Position numbers and translations under genes: made by a program
Assembly (NCBI RefSeq): GCF_003955715.1
Contig: NZ_CP034463.1
Coordinates: forward strand, 2,418,001-2,482,000
Length of the DNA: 64,000 nucleotides
Direction: 5' to 3'
Source of the DNA: Streptomyces aquilus
GTDB lineage: Bacteria > Actinomycetota > Actinomycetes > Streptomycetales > Streptomycetaceae
Shown: piece by piece, positions 9,201-16,609 of the stretch
Layout of the letters: every line of letters begins with the position of its first letter
Position numbering within the stretch: position 1 is the first letter of the stretch
Notes under the pieces: generated by a model
Told to the model about the DNA's origin: nothing
Database searches by the model: none
The model's input: only the letters and a program-made list of their open reading frames with translations

Positions 9201-10077
9201 GCGGATCGGGCGGGCCGAGATCGGGCGGCGGGCCTTCCTCGGGAACTCGGGGATGACCGCGCCGGGGCGGTCCGTGCCGGACGGCGGGCTGGTCGGGGTG
9301 CTGTCGGCGACGCCGAAGAAGGCGAAGAAGGGCAGCTCGTATCTGGGGCTGCCGCCGGTGAAGCTGCCGCGCAGCGCGGCCGACGGCGACCAGAGCCGGA
9401 CGTTCGACCCGCCGGCGCGGCTGCTGTGGGCGCGCGGTCTGGTGGAGCTGTGCCGGATCGTGCCGGTGTTCTGCTCGGCGGCGATCGGGGTGCTGACGGT
9501 GGCGGCGCTGTGCGCGCTGGGTGCGTGGGCGCCGGTGCTGTCCGGTCTGATGCTCCTCGCGGCCGGTGTCGCGGCCGCGCTGATGTCGATCGTCGCGAAG
9601 TGGCTGCTCGTGGGGCGGCATCGCAGCGGGGAGCATCCGCTGTGGAGTTCCTTCGTGTGGCGCAACGAGCTCGCGGACACGTTCGTCGAGGTCGTGGCGG
9701 TGCCGTGGCTGGCGGGTTCGGTGCCGGGTACGCCGCTGATGACGGCGTGGCTGCGGGGGCTCGGGGCGCGGGTCGGCAAGGGTGTCTGGGTGGAGAGCTA
9801 CTGGCTGCCGGAGACGGACCTGGTGACACTGGAGGACGCGGCGACGGTGAACCGGGGCTGTGTGCTCCAGACGCACCTCTTCCACGACCGGATCTTGCGG
9901 ACGGATACTGTGGTCCTCCGTGAGGGCGCGACGCTGGGTCCTGGCGGGATCGTGCTGCCCGGCAGCACGATCGGGGCCCGTACGACCCTGGGTCCCGCGT
10001 CGCTCGTCATGGCCGCGGAGTCCGTTCCGGACGACACCCGTTGGCTCGGCAATCCGATCGAGGCATGGCGACCCTGA
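6226..10077 (+). CDS. Pls/PosA-family nonribosomal peptide synthetase (poly-lysine-synthetase-like)
   Basis: A 1283-residue membrane enzyme predicted to activate one amino acid and polymerise it. The adenylation domain (about 35-500) has FTSGSTGKPKG (168-178), YGPTE, YRSGDL and the lysine K494. A carrier domain (about 515-590) follows, with GGGS and pantetheine site Ser549. There is no condensation or thioesterase domain. Instead there are six membrane segments in three pairs, each pair followed by a left-handed beta-helix (hexapeptide, acyltransferase-like) domain. This is the layout of epsilon-poly-L-lysine synthetase (Pls, about 1319 residues), which makes isopeptide-linked homopolymer. 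My hand-aligned ten-residue specificity code is D-A-E-S-I-G-T-V-V-K. The published lysine code, from memory, is D-A-E-S-I-G-S-V-A-K. Glu at position 239 fits a basic side chain. The next gene, an M1 peptidase, overlaps its end. Substrate (lysine versus ornithine or another diamino acid) is inferred. Confidence 0.9.
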   Translation: MAAIHESSALGLLDEEIRERFGDTARFSGGPAASPRTLVDIFDACVRSYPDEPALDDGTTCLTYRALAVEVERLRRRLAEAGVGLGDRVGVRVPSGTNDLYVAILAVLAAGAAYVPVDAEDPDERAELVFGEAEVRAVVGAGHELTATGRGATPAARPGVEHDAWIIFTSGSTGKPKGVAVSHRSAAAFVDAEAALFLTDEPIGPGDRVMAGLSVAFDASCEEMWLAWRYGACLVPVPRSQVRSGADLGPWLVEQEITVVSTVPTLAALWEPETLNDVRLLIFGGEACPPELAQRLVTEGREVWNTYGPTEATVVACAALMTGEEPIRIGLPLRGWELAVVDEAGEPVPMGASGQLVIGGVGLARYLDAEKDAEKYAPLPSLGWERAYRSGDLVQAEPEGLVFLGRADEQIKLGGRRIELGEVDAALQALPGVAGAAAAVRTARSGNQLLVGYVVTQDGWDQATAVEKLRAELPAALVPLLAPVGELPTRTSGKVDRNALPWPLENLETSGPAEQLYGTEAWLAEQWAEVLGIPVTSASDDFFAIGGGSLAAAQLTTRLRTRYPSAAVLDIYQQPVLRKLARRLEKSAQDDGGTRLVAPVPVRAKVLQLLLLVPLFTLLGLRWTVVLAALGNVLPYAWLPTAPWWLVAAGALVLFSPPGRLAIAAGGARLLLRGVRPGRYARGGSVHLRLWAAERLAEFSGATGLTGAWLERYARALGAKVGPDVDLHSLPPVTGMLKLGRGAAVESEVDLSGWWLDGDRLEIGQVKVGAHAVVGTRSMLFPGARVGKRAEVAPGSAVTGQIPTGQRWAGAPAVKLGKAKRNWPKERPRRGTSWRVMYGVTGFGLSALPVLAGAAAFGVGRVFFTPDAPLTGALVALVPATLAFGAAYALLILVGVRLLSLGLREGTHPTHSRVGWQAWTVTQLMDRSRETLFPLYAGLVTPVWLRLLGMRIGRGAEVSTVLALPSLTTVGEGAFLADDTLTAPYELGGGWLRIGRAEIGRRAFLGNSGMTAPGRSVPDGGLVGVLSATPKKAKKGSSYLGLPPVKLPRSAADGDQSRTFDPPARLLWARGLVELCRIVPVFCSAAIGVLTVAALCALGAWAPVLSGLMLLAAGVAAALMSIVAKWLLVGRHRSGEHPLWSSFVWRNELADTFVEVVAVPWLAGSVPGTPLMTAWLRGLGARVGKGVWVESYWLPETDLVTLEDAATVNRGCVLQTHLFHDRILRTDTVVLREGATLGPGGIVLPGSTIGARTTLGPASLVMAAESVPDDTRWLGNPIEAWRP

Positions 10078-11489
10078 GCGCGGGCCACTCGGAGCCCATG
10101 GGCGGCGGTCAGAGTGGCAGTACGGCGCAGGGAGTAGACACACCAGTGGCGGTTCAGCAGGCGGCGGGGTCCGACCCGTACTTCCCGGACAACGGTGACG
10201 CGCGTTACCGGGTGCACCGGTACGAGCTCACGTTGGACTACCGTCCGGGCCCGAACCGGCTGTCCGGCACGGCGCGGATCAACGGCATAGCGGGACGGTC
10301 GCCGCTCAGCGAGTTCTTCCTGAATCTCGCCGACTTCAGGATCGGGCGGGTGCGGGTGGACGGGCGTCAGCCGCACTACACGCACCGCGGCGGCAAGCTG
10401 CGCGTCCGCCCCGCCAAGCCGGTGCGGCCGGGCGCGGCCTTCACGGTCGAGGTGCACTGGTCGGGCAACCCCAAGCCGGTGAACAGCCCGTGGGGCGGCC
10501 TGGGTTGGGAGGAGCTGGAGGACGGGGCGCTGGTGGCGAGCCAGCCGATCGGGGCGCCGTCCTGGTACCCGTGCAACGACCGTCCCGCGGACAAGGCCTC
10601 GTACCAGATCTCGATCACCACACCCTCGGCGTACGCGGTGGTCGCGGGCGGCAGGCTGCTGACCCGTACGACCCGGGCGTCCACGACGACCTGGGTGTAC
10701 GAGCAGGCGGCGCCGACCTCCAGCTATCTGGTGGGGCTGGCGATCGGCAAGTACCAGACGGTGGTGCTGGCCGACCCGGGGCTGGGTGGGGTGCCGCAGC
10801 ACGGGCACATCCCCGCGCAGCTCCTCCCGGAGTTCTCCCGGGACTTCGCGCGTCAGCCGCAGATGATGCACGTCTTCCAGCAGCTGTTCGGGCCGTATCC
10901 CTTCGACGAGTACGCGGTCGTGGTGACGGAGGAGGAGCTCGATGTGCCGGTGGAGGCACAGGGCTTGTCGCTCTTCGGGTCCAACCACGTGGACGGGGCG
11001 CGGAGTTCGGAGCGGCTGGTGGCGCACGAGCTGGCGCACCAGTGGTTCGGCAACAGTGTCTCGATCGCCGACTGGCGGCACATCTGGCTCAACGAGGGGT
11101 TCGCGAAGTACGCGGAGTGGCTGTGGTCGGAGCGTTCGGGCGGCCGTAGTGCCCAGCAACTCGCCGCCGCCGCGCACCGGTTGCTGTCGGGGCTGCCGCA
11201 GGACCTGCGGCTCGCGGACCCGGGCCGCAAGTCGATGTTCGACGACCGGCTCTACGAACGCGGCGGGCTGACCCTGCACGCGGTGCGCTGCGCGATGGGC
11301 GACGACGCCTTCTTCCGGATGCTGCGCGGGTGGGCGGGGCTGCACCGGGGCGGGGCGGTGACGACCACGACGTTCACCGCGCATGTGGCGCGGTTCGCGC
11401 CCGAGCCGCTGGACGACGTCTTCGACGCGTGGGTGTACGGGGCGGAGCTGCCGCCGCTGCCGGTGCCGGAGACGCGGGCGGCGGGCTGA
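10065..11489 (+). CDS. M1 family zinc metallopeptidase coupled to the Pls-like gene
   Basis: A protein of about 474 residues. The zinc site is [10 protein letters not shown] (about 321-330 from the 10065 start), with [11 protein letters not shown] carrying the third ligand and YERGG the catalytic-loop Tyr. The usual GAMEN exopeptidase motif is changed to EAQGL. The start is uncertain: ATG 10065 overlaps the synthetase stop by 13 bp, while ATG 10098 (after CGGAG) and GTG 10146 (after CAGGGAG) are alternatives. The catalytic domain begins after all of them. No clear signal peptide is seen. M1-like enzymes that degrade epsilon-poly-lysine are known in poly-lysine producers, so this one is a natural candidate for trimming or detoxifying the polymer made by its partner. 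That role is inferred from position. Confidence 0.88.
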   Translation: MATLSAGHSEPMGGGQSGSTAQGVDTPVAVQQAAGSDPYFPDNGDARYRVHRYELTLDYRPGPNRLSGTARINGIAGRSPLSEFFLNLADFRIGRVRVDGRQPHYTHRGGKLRVRPAKPVRPGAAFTVEVHWSGNPKPVNSPWGGLGWEELEDGALVASQPIGAPSWYPCNDRPADKASYQISITTPSAYAVVAGGRLLTRTTRASTTTWVYEQAAPTSSYLVGLAIGKYQTVVLADPGLGGVPQHGHIPAQLLPEFSRDFARQPQMMHVFQQLFGPYPFDEYAVVVTEEELDVPVEAQGLSLFGSNHVDGARSSERLVAHELAHQWFGNSVSIADWRHIWLNEGFAKYAEWLWSERSGGRSAQQLAAAAHRLLSGLPQDLRLADPGRKSMFDDRLYERGGLTLHAVRCAMGDDAFFRMLRGWAGLHRGGAVTTTTFTAHVARFAPEPLDDVFDAWVYGAELPPLPVPETRAAG

Positions 11490-11491
11490 GA

Positions 11492-11881
11492 ATGGCTGCC
11501 ATGAACGCGCGTTCCTGCCCCTGTGGCCTGCCCAAGTCCTACGCCGAGTGCTGCGGGCGCTACCACTCCGGTACCGCCGCCGCGCCGACCGCCGAGGCGC
11601 TCATGCGGTCGCGGTACAGCGCCTTCGTGCGGCAGGACGCGGCGTATCTGCTGCGGACCTGGCATCCGCGGACGCGGCCGACGCGGCTCGACCTCGATCC
11701 GGGGATGCGGTGGACCGGGCTGGAGATCCTGGGCACGGGGGACGGGTCCGCGTTCCACAACACTGGGACCGTGGAGTTCCGGGCGTCCTACCGGGGTGGC
11801 TCGCTGCACGAGCGCAGCCGGTTCGAGCGGGTGGACGGGGCCTGGGTGTACGTCGACGGGGAGTTCCCCGCCCAGAGCTAA
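11492..11881 (+). CDS. YchJ/UPF0225-like SEC-C motif protein
   Basis: A small protein of 129 residues (ATG 11492, or ATG 11501 three codons on). It starts two bases after the stop of the M1 peptidase gene, so it is probably co-transcribed. The N-terminus holds [17 protein letters not shown], a SEC-C type zinc motif. The body ([23 protein letters not shown]) matches the YchJ/UPF0225 family, an NTF2-like fold of unknown function. It ends convergently with the GntR gene, overlapping it by four bases. It is probably part of the conserved chromosome rather than of the synthetase pair. Confidence 0.85.
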   Translation: MAAMNARSCPCGLPKSYAECCGRYHSGTAAAPTAEALMRSRYSAFVRQDAAYLLRTWHPRTRPTRLDLDPGMRWTGLEILGTGDGSAFHNTGTVEFRASYRGGSLHERSRFERVDGAWVYVDGEFPAQS

Positions 11882-12579
11882 GGGGCGAGGATGTCCAGCT
11901 CCTGGAGCGCGCCCACCGTGATCTCGCGGGTCAGCTCCTCGGCTCGTACCGCGTCGCCCTCGCGGACCGCCTCGGCGACCTGGACGTGCAGGGTGACCGC
12001 GGCCGGGTCGGGGTCCTCGAACATGACCTCGTGATGCGTGCGGCCCGCGAGGACCTCGGCCACGACGTCGCCGAGACGGGCGAACATCTCGTTGCCCGAC
12101 GCCGTGAGGATCACCCGGTGGAAGGCCATGTCATGGACCAGATAGCCCTCCAGCTGGTGGCCGCGTGAGTGGGCGACCATGCCCAGGGCGCACTCGGTGA
12201 GTGCGGCGCACTGCTCCGCCGTGGCGTGTTTGGCCGCCAGGCCCGCCGCGACCGGTTCGATCGCCGAGCGCAGGACCGTCAGCGAGCGCAGCTGTTGGGG
12301 GCGGTCGGCGCCGGCCAGGCGCCAGCGGATGACCTGAGGGTCGTACACGTTCCACTCGTACTTGGGGCGGACCGTCACGCCCACGCGGCGGCGGGACTCG
12401 ACCAGGTGCATGGACTCCAGGACGCGGACCGCCTCGCGCATCACCGACCGCGAGACCTCGAACTGCTGTGCCAGTTCGTCGGTGCGCAGAACGCTGCCCG
12501 GCGGGTACTCGCCCGCGGTGATCGCAGGTCCGAGGGTGTCCAGTACTTGGCCGTGCAGCCCCCGGCCCGGTGTGCTCAT
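11878..12579 (-). CDS. gntR: GntR/FadR-subfamily repressor of gluconate genes
   Basis: A 233-residue regulator. A winged helix (about residues 8-70, [26 protein letters not shown]) is followed by an all-helical FCD ligand domain that includes the metal-type His residues (HDMAFHRVI, about 148-156). It is transcribed divergently from gluconokinase and gluconate permease, so gluconate or a phosphorylated derivative is the likely inducer (inference). The only FadR-like palindrome in the divergent region, at 12614-12624, is the probable operator for both directions. Confidence 0.85.
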   Translation of the reverse strand: MSTPGRGLHGQVLDTLGPAITAGEYPPGSVLRTDELAQQFEVSRSVMREAVRVLESMHLVESRRRVGVTVRPKYEWNVYDPQVIRWRLAGADRPQQLRSLTVLRSAIEPVAAGLAAKHATAEQCAALTECALGMVAHSRGHQLEGYLVHDMAFHRVILTASGNEMFARLGDVVAEVLAGRTHHEVMFEDPDPAAVTLHVQVAEAVREGDAVRAEELTREITVGALQELDILAP

Positions 12580-12613
12580 GCACTCAGCGTACGGGGCACG
12601 TCACGGGAACAAA

Positions 12614-12624
12614 AAGTCAGACTT
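12614..12624. promoter_or_regulatory. Probable GntR operator
   Basis: AAGTCAGACTT is a perfect 5-bp inverted repeat around one base. It matches the GTC-n-GAC core typical of FadR-type operators and lies 35 bp upstream of the GntR start codon. Confidence 0.55.
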
Positions 12625-12672
12625 ATTTGTCACAGAGTCTTGAATTCGTCGTACCTAATGGGTTTCAGTGTC

Positions 12673-12694
12673 GTCGACGCCCGAGGGCGTCGAC
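12673..12694 (+). promoter_or_regulatory. Leader hairpin before gluconokinase
   Basis: GTCGACGCC and GGCGTCGAC form a perfect 9-bp stem with a CGAG tetraloop. It ends 33 bp before the gluconokinase start and could shape mRNA stability or attenuation. Confidence 0.4.
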
Positions 12695-12727
12695 CTGTCG
12701 ATGAAGACAACGGACAGTGAGGCAGTG

Positions 12728-13234
12728 ATGAACACCCCCCATGTCGTCGTGGTGATGGGCGTCGCGGGCACCGGCAAGACCACGATCGGTCCGCTGCTCG
12801 CCGCTCGGCTCGGCGTCCCGTACGCCGAGGGCGACGACTTCCACCCGCCGGCCAACATCGCCAAGATGTCGGCCGGTACTCCGCTCACCGACGACGACCG
12901 GTGGCCGTGGCTGGACGCCATCGGCGACTGGGCGCACGGACGGGCGGGGCTCGGCGGGGTGGTCAGCTGCTCGGCGCTGAAGCGGTCGTACCGCGACCGG
13001 CTCCGCGCCGCCGCTCCCGGTCTGGTGTTCGTGCACCTCGCGGGCGACCGCGCCCTCATCGAGGACCGCATGTCCCATCGGCAGGGGCACTTCATGCCGA
13101 CCGCCCTGCTCGACTCGCAGTTCGCCACCCTCCAGCCGCTCCAGGAGGACGAGCCGGGTGTCGTGGTGGACGTGGCCGGCAGCCCCGAGGAGATCACCGG
13201 ACGGGCAGCCAAGGCGCTCGCCACGCTCTCGTAA
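12728..13234 (+). CDS. gntK: Gluconokinase
   Basis: A 168-residue kinase that converts D-gluconate and ATP to 6-phosphogluconate, feeding the pentose phosphate pathway. The P-loop MGVAGTGKTT is at residues 10-19. EGDDFHPPANIAKMSAGTPLTDDDR (29-53) and CSALKRSYRDRLR are classical gluconokinase motifs. The RMSHRQGHFM segment gives the lid. The ATG at 12728 matches the usual N-terminus; the frame opens earlier at 12668, but that would include the leader hairpin. It is followed 45 bp later by the permease. Confidence 0.93.
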   Translation: MNTPHVVVVMGVAGTGKTTIGPLLAARLGVPYAEGDDFHPPANIAKMSAGTPLTDDDRWPWLDAIGDWAHGRAGLGGVVSCSALKRSYRDRLRAAAPGLVFVHLAGDRALIEDRMSHRQGHFMPTALLDSQFATLQPLQEDEPGVVVDVAGSPEEITGRAAKALATLS

Positions 13235-13279
13235 CTCGCCTCCTCCCCTCCCCATCCCCGTACCTGCAAGGGAACCCCC

Positions 13280-14677
13280 GTGACCAGACTCAGCGTCGAG
13301 ATACTGGCAGCGGACCCCGTCGAGCCCATCACCTCGGCCGGTCACGCTCAGCTGGGCATCGCCGTCCTGGCGGGCATCGCCGTCATCGTCCTGCTCATCA
13401 CCCGGTTCAAGCTCCACGCCTTCCTGGCGCTGACCATCGGCTCGCTCGCGCTGGGCGCGTTCGCCGGGGCGCCGCTCGACAAGGTCATCACCAGCTTCAC
13501 CGGCGGTCTCGGCACCACCGTCGCCGGCGTGGGCGTGCTGATCGCGCTGGGCGCGATCCTCGGCAAGATGCTCGCCGACTCCGGCGGCGCCGACCAGATC
13601 GTCGACACGATCCTCGCCAAGGCGGGCGGCCGGTCGATGCCGTGGGCCATGGTGCTCATCGCCTCGGTGATCGGCCTGCCCCTGTTCTTCGAGGTCGGCG
13701 TCGTCCTGCTGATCCCGGTCGTGCTCATGGTCGCCAAGCGCGGCAACTACTCGCTGATGCGCATCGGCATCCCGGCGCTCGCCGGTCTGTCCGTGATGCA
13801 CGGCCTGGTCCCGCCGCACCCCGGCCCGCTGGTCGCGATCGACGCGGTCAAGGCCAACCTCGGCGTCACGCTCGCGCTCGGCGTGCTCGTCGCCATCCCG
13901 ACGGTGATCATCGCCGGTCCGCTGTTCTCCCGGTACGCCGCCCGCTGGGTGGACGTCCCGGCCCCCGACCGCATGATCCCTCAGCGGGCGTCGGAGGAAC
14001 TGGACAAGCGCCCCGGCTTCGGCCCGACGCTCGCCACGATCCTGCTCCCCGTCGTCCTGATGCTCTCCAAGGCGCTGGTCGACATCGTGATCGACGACCC
14101 CGAGAACACCACGCAGCGGGTCTTCGACGTGATCGGTTCACCGCTGATCGCCCTGCTCGCCTCCGTGCTCGTCGGCATCTTCACGCTGCTGCGGCCCGCC
14201 GGGTTCGGCAAGGAGCGGCTGACGCCGCTGGTCGAGAAGGGGCTCGCACCCATCGCGGGCATCCTGCTGATCGTCGGCGCGGGCGGTGGCTTCAAGCAGA
14301 CGCTGATCGACACCGGCGTGGGCCAGATGATCCTGGACATCTCCAAGGACTGGTCGATCCCGGCGCTGCTGCTGGCCTGGCTGATCGCGGTGGCGATCCG
14401 GCTCGCGACCGGTTCGGCGACGGTGGCCACGGTCTCCGCGGCCGGTCTGGTGGCCCCGCTGGCCGCCGACATGTCGACGACCCACACGGCCCTGCTGGTC
14501 CTGGCCATCGGCGCCGGCTCGCTCTTCTTCAGCCATGTCAACGACGCCGGGTTCTGGCTGGTCAAGGAGTACTTCGGCCTGAACGTCGGCCAGACCATCA
14601 AGACCTGGTCCGTGATGGAGACGATCATCTCGGTGGTCGCGGGCGGTCTGGTGCTGCTGCTCTCGTTGGTCATCTAG
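13280..14677 (+). CDS. gntP: Gluconate:H+ symporter (GntP family)
   Basis: A 465-residue inner-membrane transporter with about 12 hydrophobic segments, importing gluconate for the kinase upstream. GntP family signatures include the GNYSLMRIGIPALAGLSVMHG region and the PPHPGPL motif, plus a late SHVNDAGFW block. The GTG start at 13280 follows AAGGGAA. It is the second gene of the gluconate operon, and a perfect terminator follows. Confidence 0.93.
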   Translation: MTRLSVEILAADPVEPITSAGHAQLGIAVLAGIAVIVLLITRFKLHAFLALTIGSLALGAFAGAPLDKVITSFTGGLGTTVAGVGVLIALGAILGKMLADSGGADQIVDTILAKAGGRSMPWAMVLIASVIGLPLFFEVGVVLLIPVVLMVAKRGNYSLMRIGIPALAGLSVMHGLVPPHPGPLVAIDAVKANLGVTLALGVLVAIPTVIIAGPLFSRYAARWVDVPAPDRMIPQRASEELDKRPGFGPTLATILLPVVLMLSKALVDIVIDDPENTTQRVFDVIGSPLIALLASVLVGIFTLLRPAGFGKERLTPLVEKGLAPIAGILLIVGAGGGFKQTLIDTGVGQMILDISKDWSIPALLLAWLIAVAIRLATGSATVATVSAAGLVAPLAADMSTTHTALLVLAIGAGSLFFSHVNDAGFWLVKEYFGLNVGQTIKTWSVMETIISVVAGGLVLLLSLVI

Positions 14678-14743
14678 CGGCGGGAGACGGCCGTACGAGG
14701 ATGAGGTCGCCGGGTTCCGTCCGGGCGTCGGTGGACCGATGAT

Positions 14744-14779
14744 GGTAGGCCCCTGGGTTTCTGACCCCAGGGGCCTACC
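14744..14779 (+). terminator. Terminator of the gluconate operon
   Basis: GGTAGGCCCCTGGG and its exact complement form a 14-bp stem with an 8-nt loop, 66 bp after the permease stop. Confidence 0.85.
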
Positions 14780-14797
14780 GTCGTCGTGGGGGGCGTC

Positions 14798-16282
14798 ATG
14801 GCGGTTTCCCTCGGGATGCGTGTCTCGGGGCTGCTCCTGGCCGGAGCGGTGGCGGTGGCCGCCGCGGCCTTCACGGGGGGCGGGAGTGACACGCCGGACA
14901 GCGGGTACGGAGGCGGCGGAGTCGTCACCGCCGGTCCGTCGAGCCCCACTCCCACGGGGCACCGGGTGGCGCCGCTGCCGTCCCCCGCCCCGGCCCGGCC
15001 CTCGCCCGACGGTCACGCGCACACCCCGCACCTCACCGACAGCCCGCGCGGGCCCAGCAGCCCCAGCCCCTCCCCCACTCCCGTCCCTTCGCCGGGCAAC
15101 CGGCTCCTCCAGAGCCCGCCGTGGCTGCCGCCCGGCCCGAACTCGCCGAACACCGACGGCATCCCGGACCCGGCCGGCGGCTACGACCGACTCCGTGCCC
15201 CCGCCGAGTGCCGGGCCGTCCTCGACGGCGTCCCGGCCGCGTCGGCCGACCCGGAGTGGCGGCTGCTGCGCGGCCTCGCCTCGGCCTGTCTCGCCGTGCA
15301 GGGCAAGGGCGGCAGCTGGGCGTCGGCGGCAAGGGAGTACACCGCGCTCGCCGGGCGGGCCGACACCTGCAAGGGGCGGGCCGCGTACACCGTCCTGGGC
15401 GGGCTGCTCGACTTCCACCGGCGGCACCCCGGCGGCACCGTACGGCTGGAGGCCTCCTCCGGGGGCGCTGCCGCCTGTGCCTACCGGCTGGCCGGTGTCG
15501 ACACCGGCGGTGACGGCGAGGCGCTGCCCGGCGAGACGGTGGCGGTCGAGCTGGCCGGCGTCTACTTCGACCCGGCCGAACTGCTGCGGGACGGGCGGGT
15601 GCTGATCGACGGGCGGCTGCCGGACGGGCCGCCGGTGCTGGGCTCGGCGGAGGGCGACCGGCTGGTGCTGGACGTGGTGGTGCCCGCGCTCGACCCGGGC
15701 GGGCTGCCGGAGAAGGTCGACGTGGCCGTCCAGTTCGGGGGCGTGGAGGTGCGGGCGGAGGGCGCCTTCACCGTCGTGGCGCCCGATGTGGCGGCGACAC
15801 CGAGCGGGTCAGCGACGCCACAGGAGGTGCTCCCGTTCGGCCCACTGACCCGGTCAGTGACGCCACAGGGAGTGCTCCCGCTCGGCCCACTGACCCGGTC
15901 AGTGACGCCACAGGGAGTGCTCCCGCTCGGCCCACTGACCCGGTCAGTGACGCCACAGGGAGTGCTCCCGTTCGGCCCACTGACCCGGTCAGTGACGCCA
16001 CAGGGAGTGCTCCCGCTCGGCCCACTCCCGGCTGACCAGCCCCGTCCGCAGTCCACGGCGTGCCTCCGGGTCGCCGAGGGCCATGCCGATGTGGCCGGCG
16101 AGGACGATGCCGATCGTCAGGGCCAGCCAGTCGTGGACGAAGGTCGCGCTGGTGCGCCACTGGATCGGGGTGAGGTGGGTGAACCACATCAGCAGACCCG
16201 TGCCGAGCATGACCAGGGAGGCGCCGGCGATCCAGGACGCGTAGATCTTCTGCCCGGCGTTGAACTTGCCCGCCGGGCGTGA
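14798..16282 (+). CDS. Secreted Pro/Ser-rich protein of unknown function, reading through a repeat array
   Basis: The ATG at 14798 follows GGGGGG. The N-terminus has a signal-peptide-like hydrophobic stretch (LLLAGAVAVAAAAF). A long Pro/Ser/Thr-rich region (about 45-120) precedes a globular domain (about 125-335) with several Cys. I do not recognise the domain. From 15808 the frame enters a 45-bp tandem repeat and encodes GPLTRSVTPQGVLPL four times. From about 16026 it continues antisense to the cytochrome b gene up to 16282. The original C-terminus was probably near 15800, with the tail a by-product of repeat growth. Whether the tail is made is unknown. Confidence 0.55.
   Translation: MAVSLGMRVSGLLLAGAVAVAAAAFTGGGSDTPDSGYGGGGVVTAGPSSPTPTGHRVAPLPSPAPARPSPDGHAHTPHLTDSPRGPSSPSPSPTPVPSPGNRLLQSPPWLPPGPNSPNTDGIPDPAGGYDRLRAPAECRAVLDGVPAASADPEWRLLRGLASACLAVQGKGGSWASAAREYTALAGRADTCKGRAAYTVLGGLLDFHRRHPGGTVRLEASSGGAAACAYRLAGVDTGGDGEALPGETVAVELAGVYFDPAELLRDGRVLIDGRLPDGPPVLGSAEGDRLVLDVVVPALDPGGLPEKVDVAVQFGGVEVRAEGAFTVVAPDVAATPSGSATPQEVLPFGPLTRSVTPQGVLPLGPLTRSVTPQGVLPLGPLTRSVTPQGVLPFGPLTRSVTPQGVLPLGPLPADQPRPQSTACLRVAEGHADVAGEDDADRQGQPVVDEGRAGAPLDRGEVGEPHQQTRAEHDQGGAGDPGRVDLLPGVELARRA
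15808..16026. repeat. 45-bp tandem repeat array (about five copies) derived from a gene 3' end
   Basis: Copies start at 15808, 15853, 15898, 15943 and 15988; the first is diverged and the last partial. Each unit includes the last codons of the minus-strand cytochrome b gene (WAEREHSLWRH and stop). Each also contains two palindromes: CACTGACC-C-GGTCAGTG (17 bp), centred at 15852, 15897, 15942 and 15987, and GGGAGTGCTCCC. There are no unique spacers, so it is not a CRISPR. Confidence 0.92.
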
Positions 16283-16609
16283 CGAGCGCCGTTTGTCGCG
16301 GTGCAGGGCCGCGCGGAGCCACACGCGGTCGTGCGGGCCGAAGCGGTTGAGGAAGCCCAGGTCGGCGCGGAAGGCGCGGGAGGCGAGGCCCGCCAGGACC
16401 GGGACCGGCAGGGCGAGGCCCGCCCACTCGTGGATGCGGACGACCAGCTCGCGGCGGCCGACGAGTTCGGCGAACTCGGGGATGTAGAGGCAGGCGGCGG
16501 TGGCCACGCAGACGCCCATCAGGGCAGCCGTGGCGCGGTGCACCCAGCGCTGCGAGCGGCCGAAGCGGCGGACCCGGGTCCGGGGCGGGGCGTCAGCTCG
16601 TAGGGTCAT
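15989..16609 (-). CDS. Cytochrome b561-type membrane subunit
   Basis: A 206-residue integral membrane protein with four hydrophobic segments and candidate haem-ligand His in RWVHRA, RIHEWAG, FVHDWLA and AGHIGMA. It resembles the di-haem cytochrome b subunits that pass electrons from quinol to a periplasmic-type oxidoreductase. The ATG at 16609 overlaps the upstream molybdopterin protein gene by 17 bp, so the two are translationally coupled and likely form one redox complex. Its last 11 codons and stop are copied several times downstream in the 45-bp repeat array. Confidence 0.82.
   Translation of the reverse strand: MTLRADAPPRTRVRRFGRSQRWVHRATAALMGVCVATAACLYIPEFAELVGRRELVVRIHEWAGLALPVPVLAGLASRAFRADLGFLNRFGPHDRVWLRAALHRDKRRSSRPAGKFNAGQKIYASWIAGASLVMLGTGLLMWFTHLTPIQWRTSATFVHDWLALTIGIVLAGHIGMALGDPEARRGLRTGLVSREWAEREHSLWRH

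Noticed and set aside
6112..10143. A minus-strand open frame of 1343 codons across the synthetase gene
   Set aside because: It is antisense to a gene with full NRPS motifs; its composition is low-complexity Arg/Pro/Gln/His, as expected from the shadow of GC-rich coding DNA.
5792..11500. Integrative element using the tRNA-Leu 3' end
   Set aside because: No integrase gene and no second copy of the tRNA 3' end was seen in the window.
15808..16026. CRISPR array
   Set aside because: The 45-bp units are directly joined with no variable spacers and no cas genes are near.
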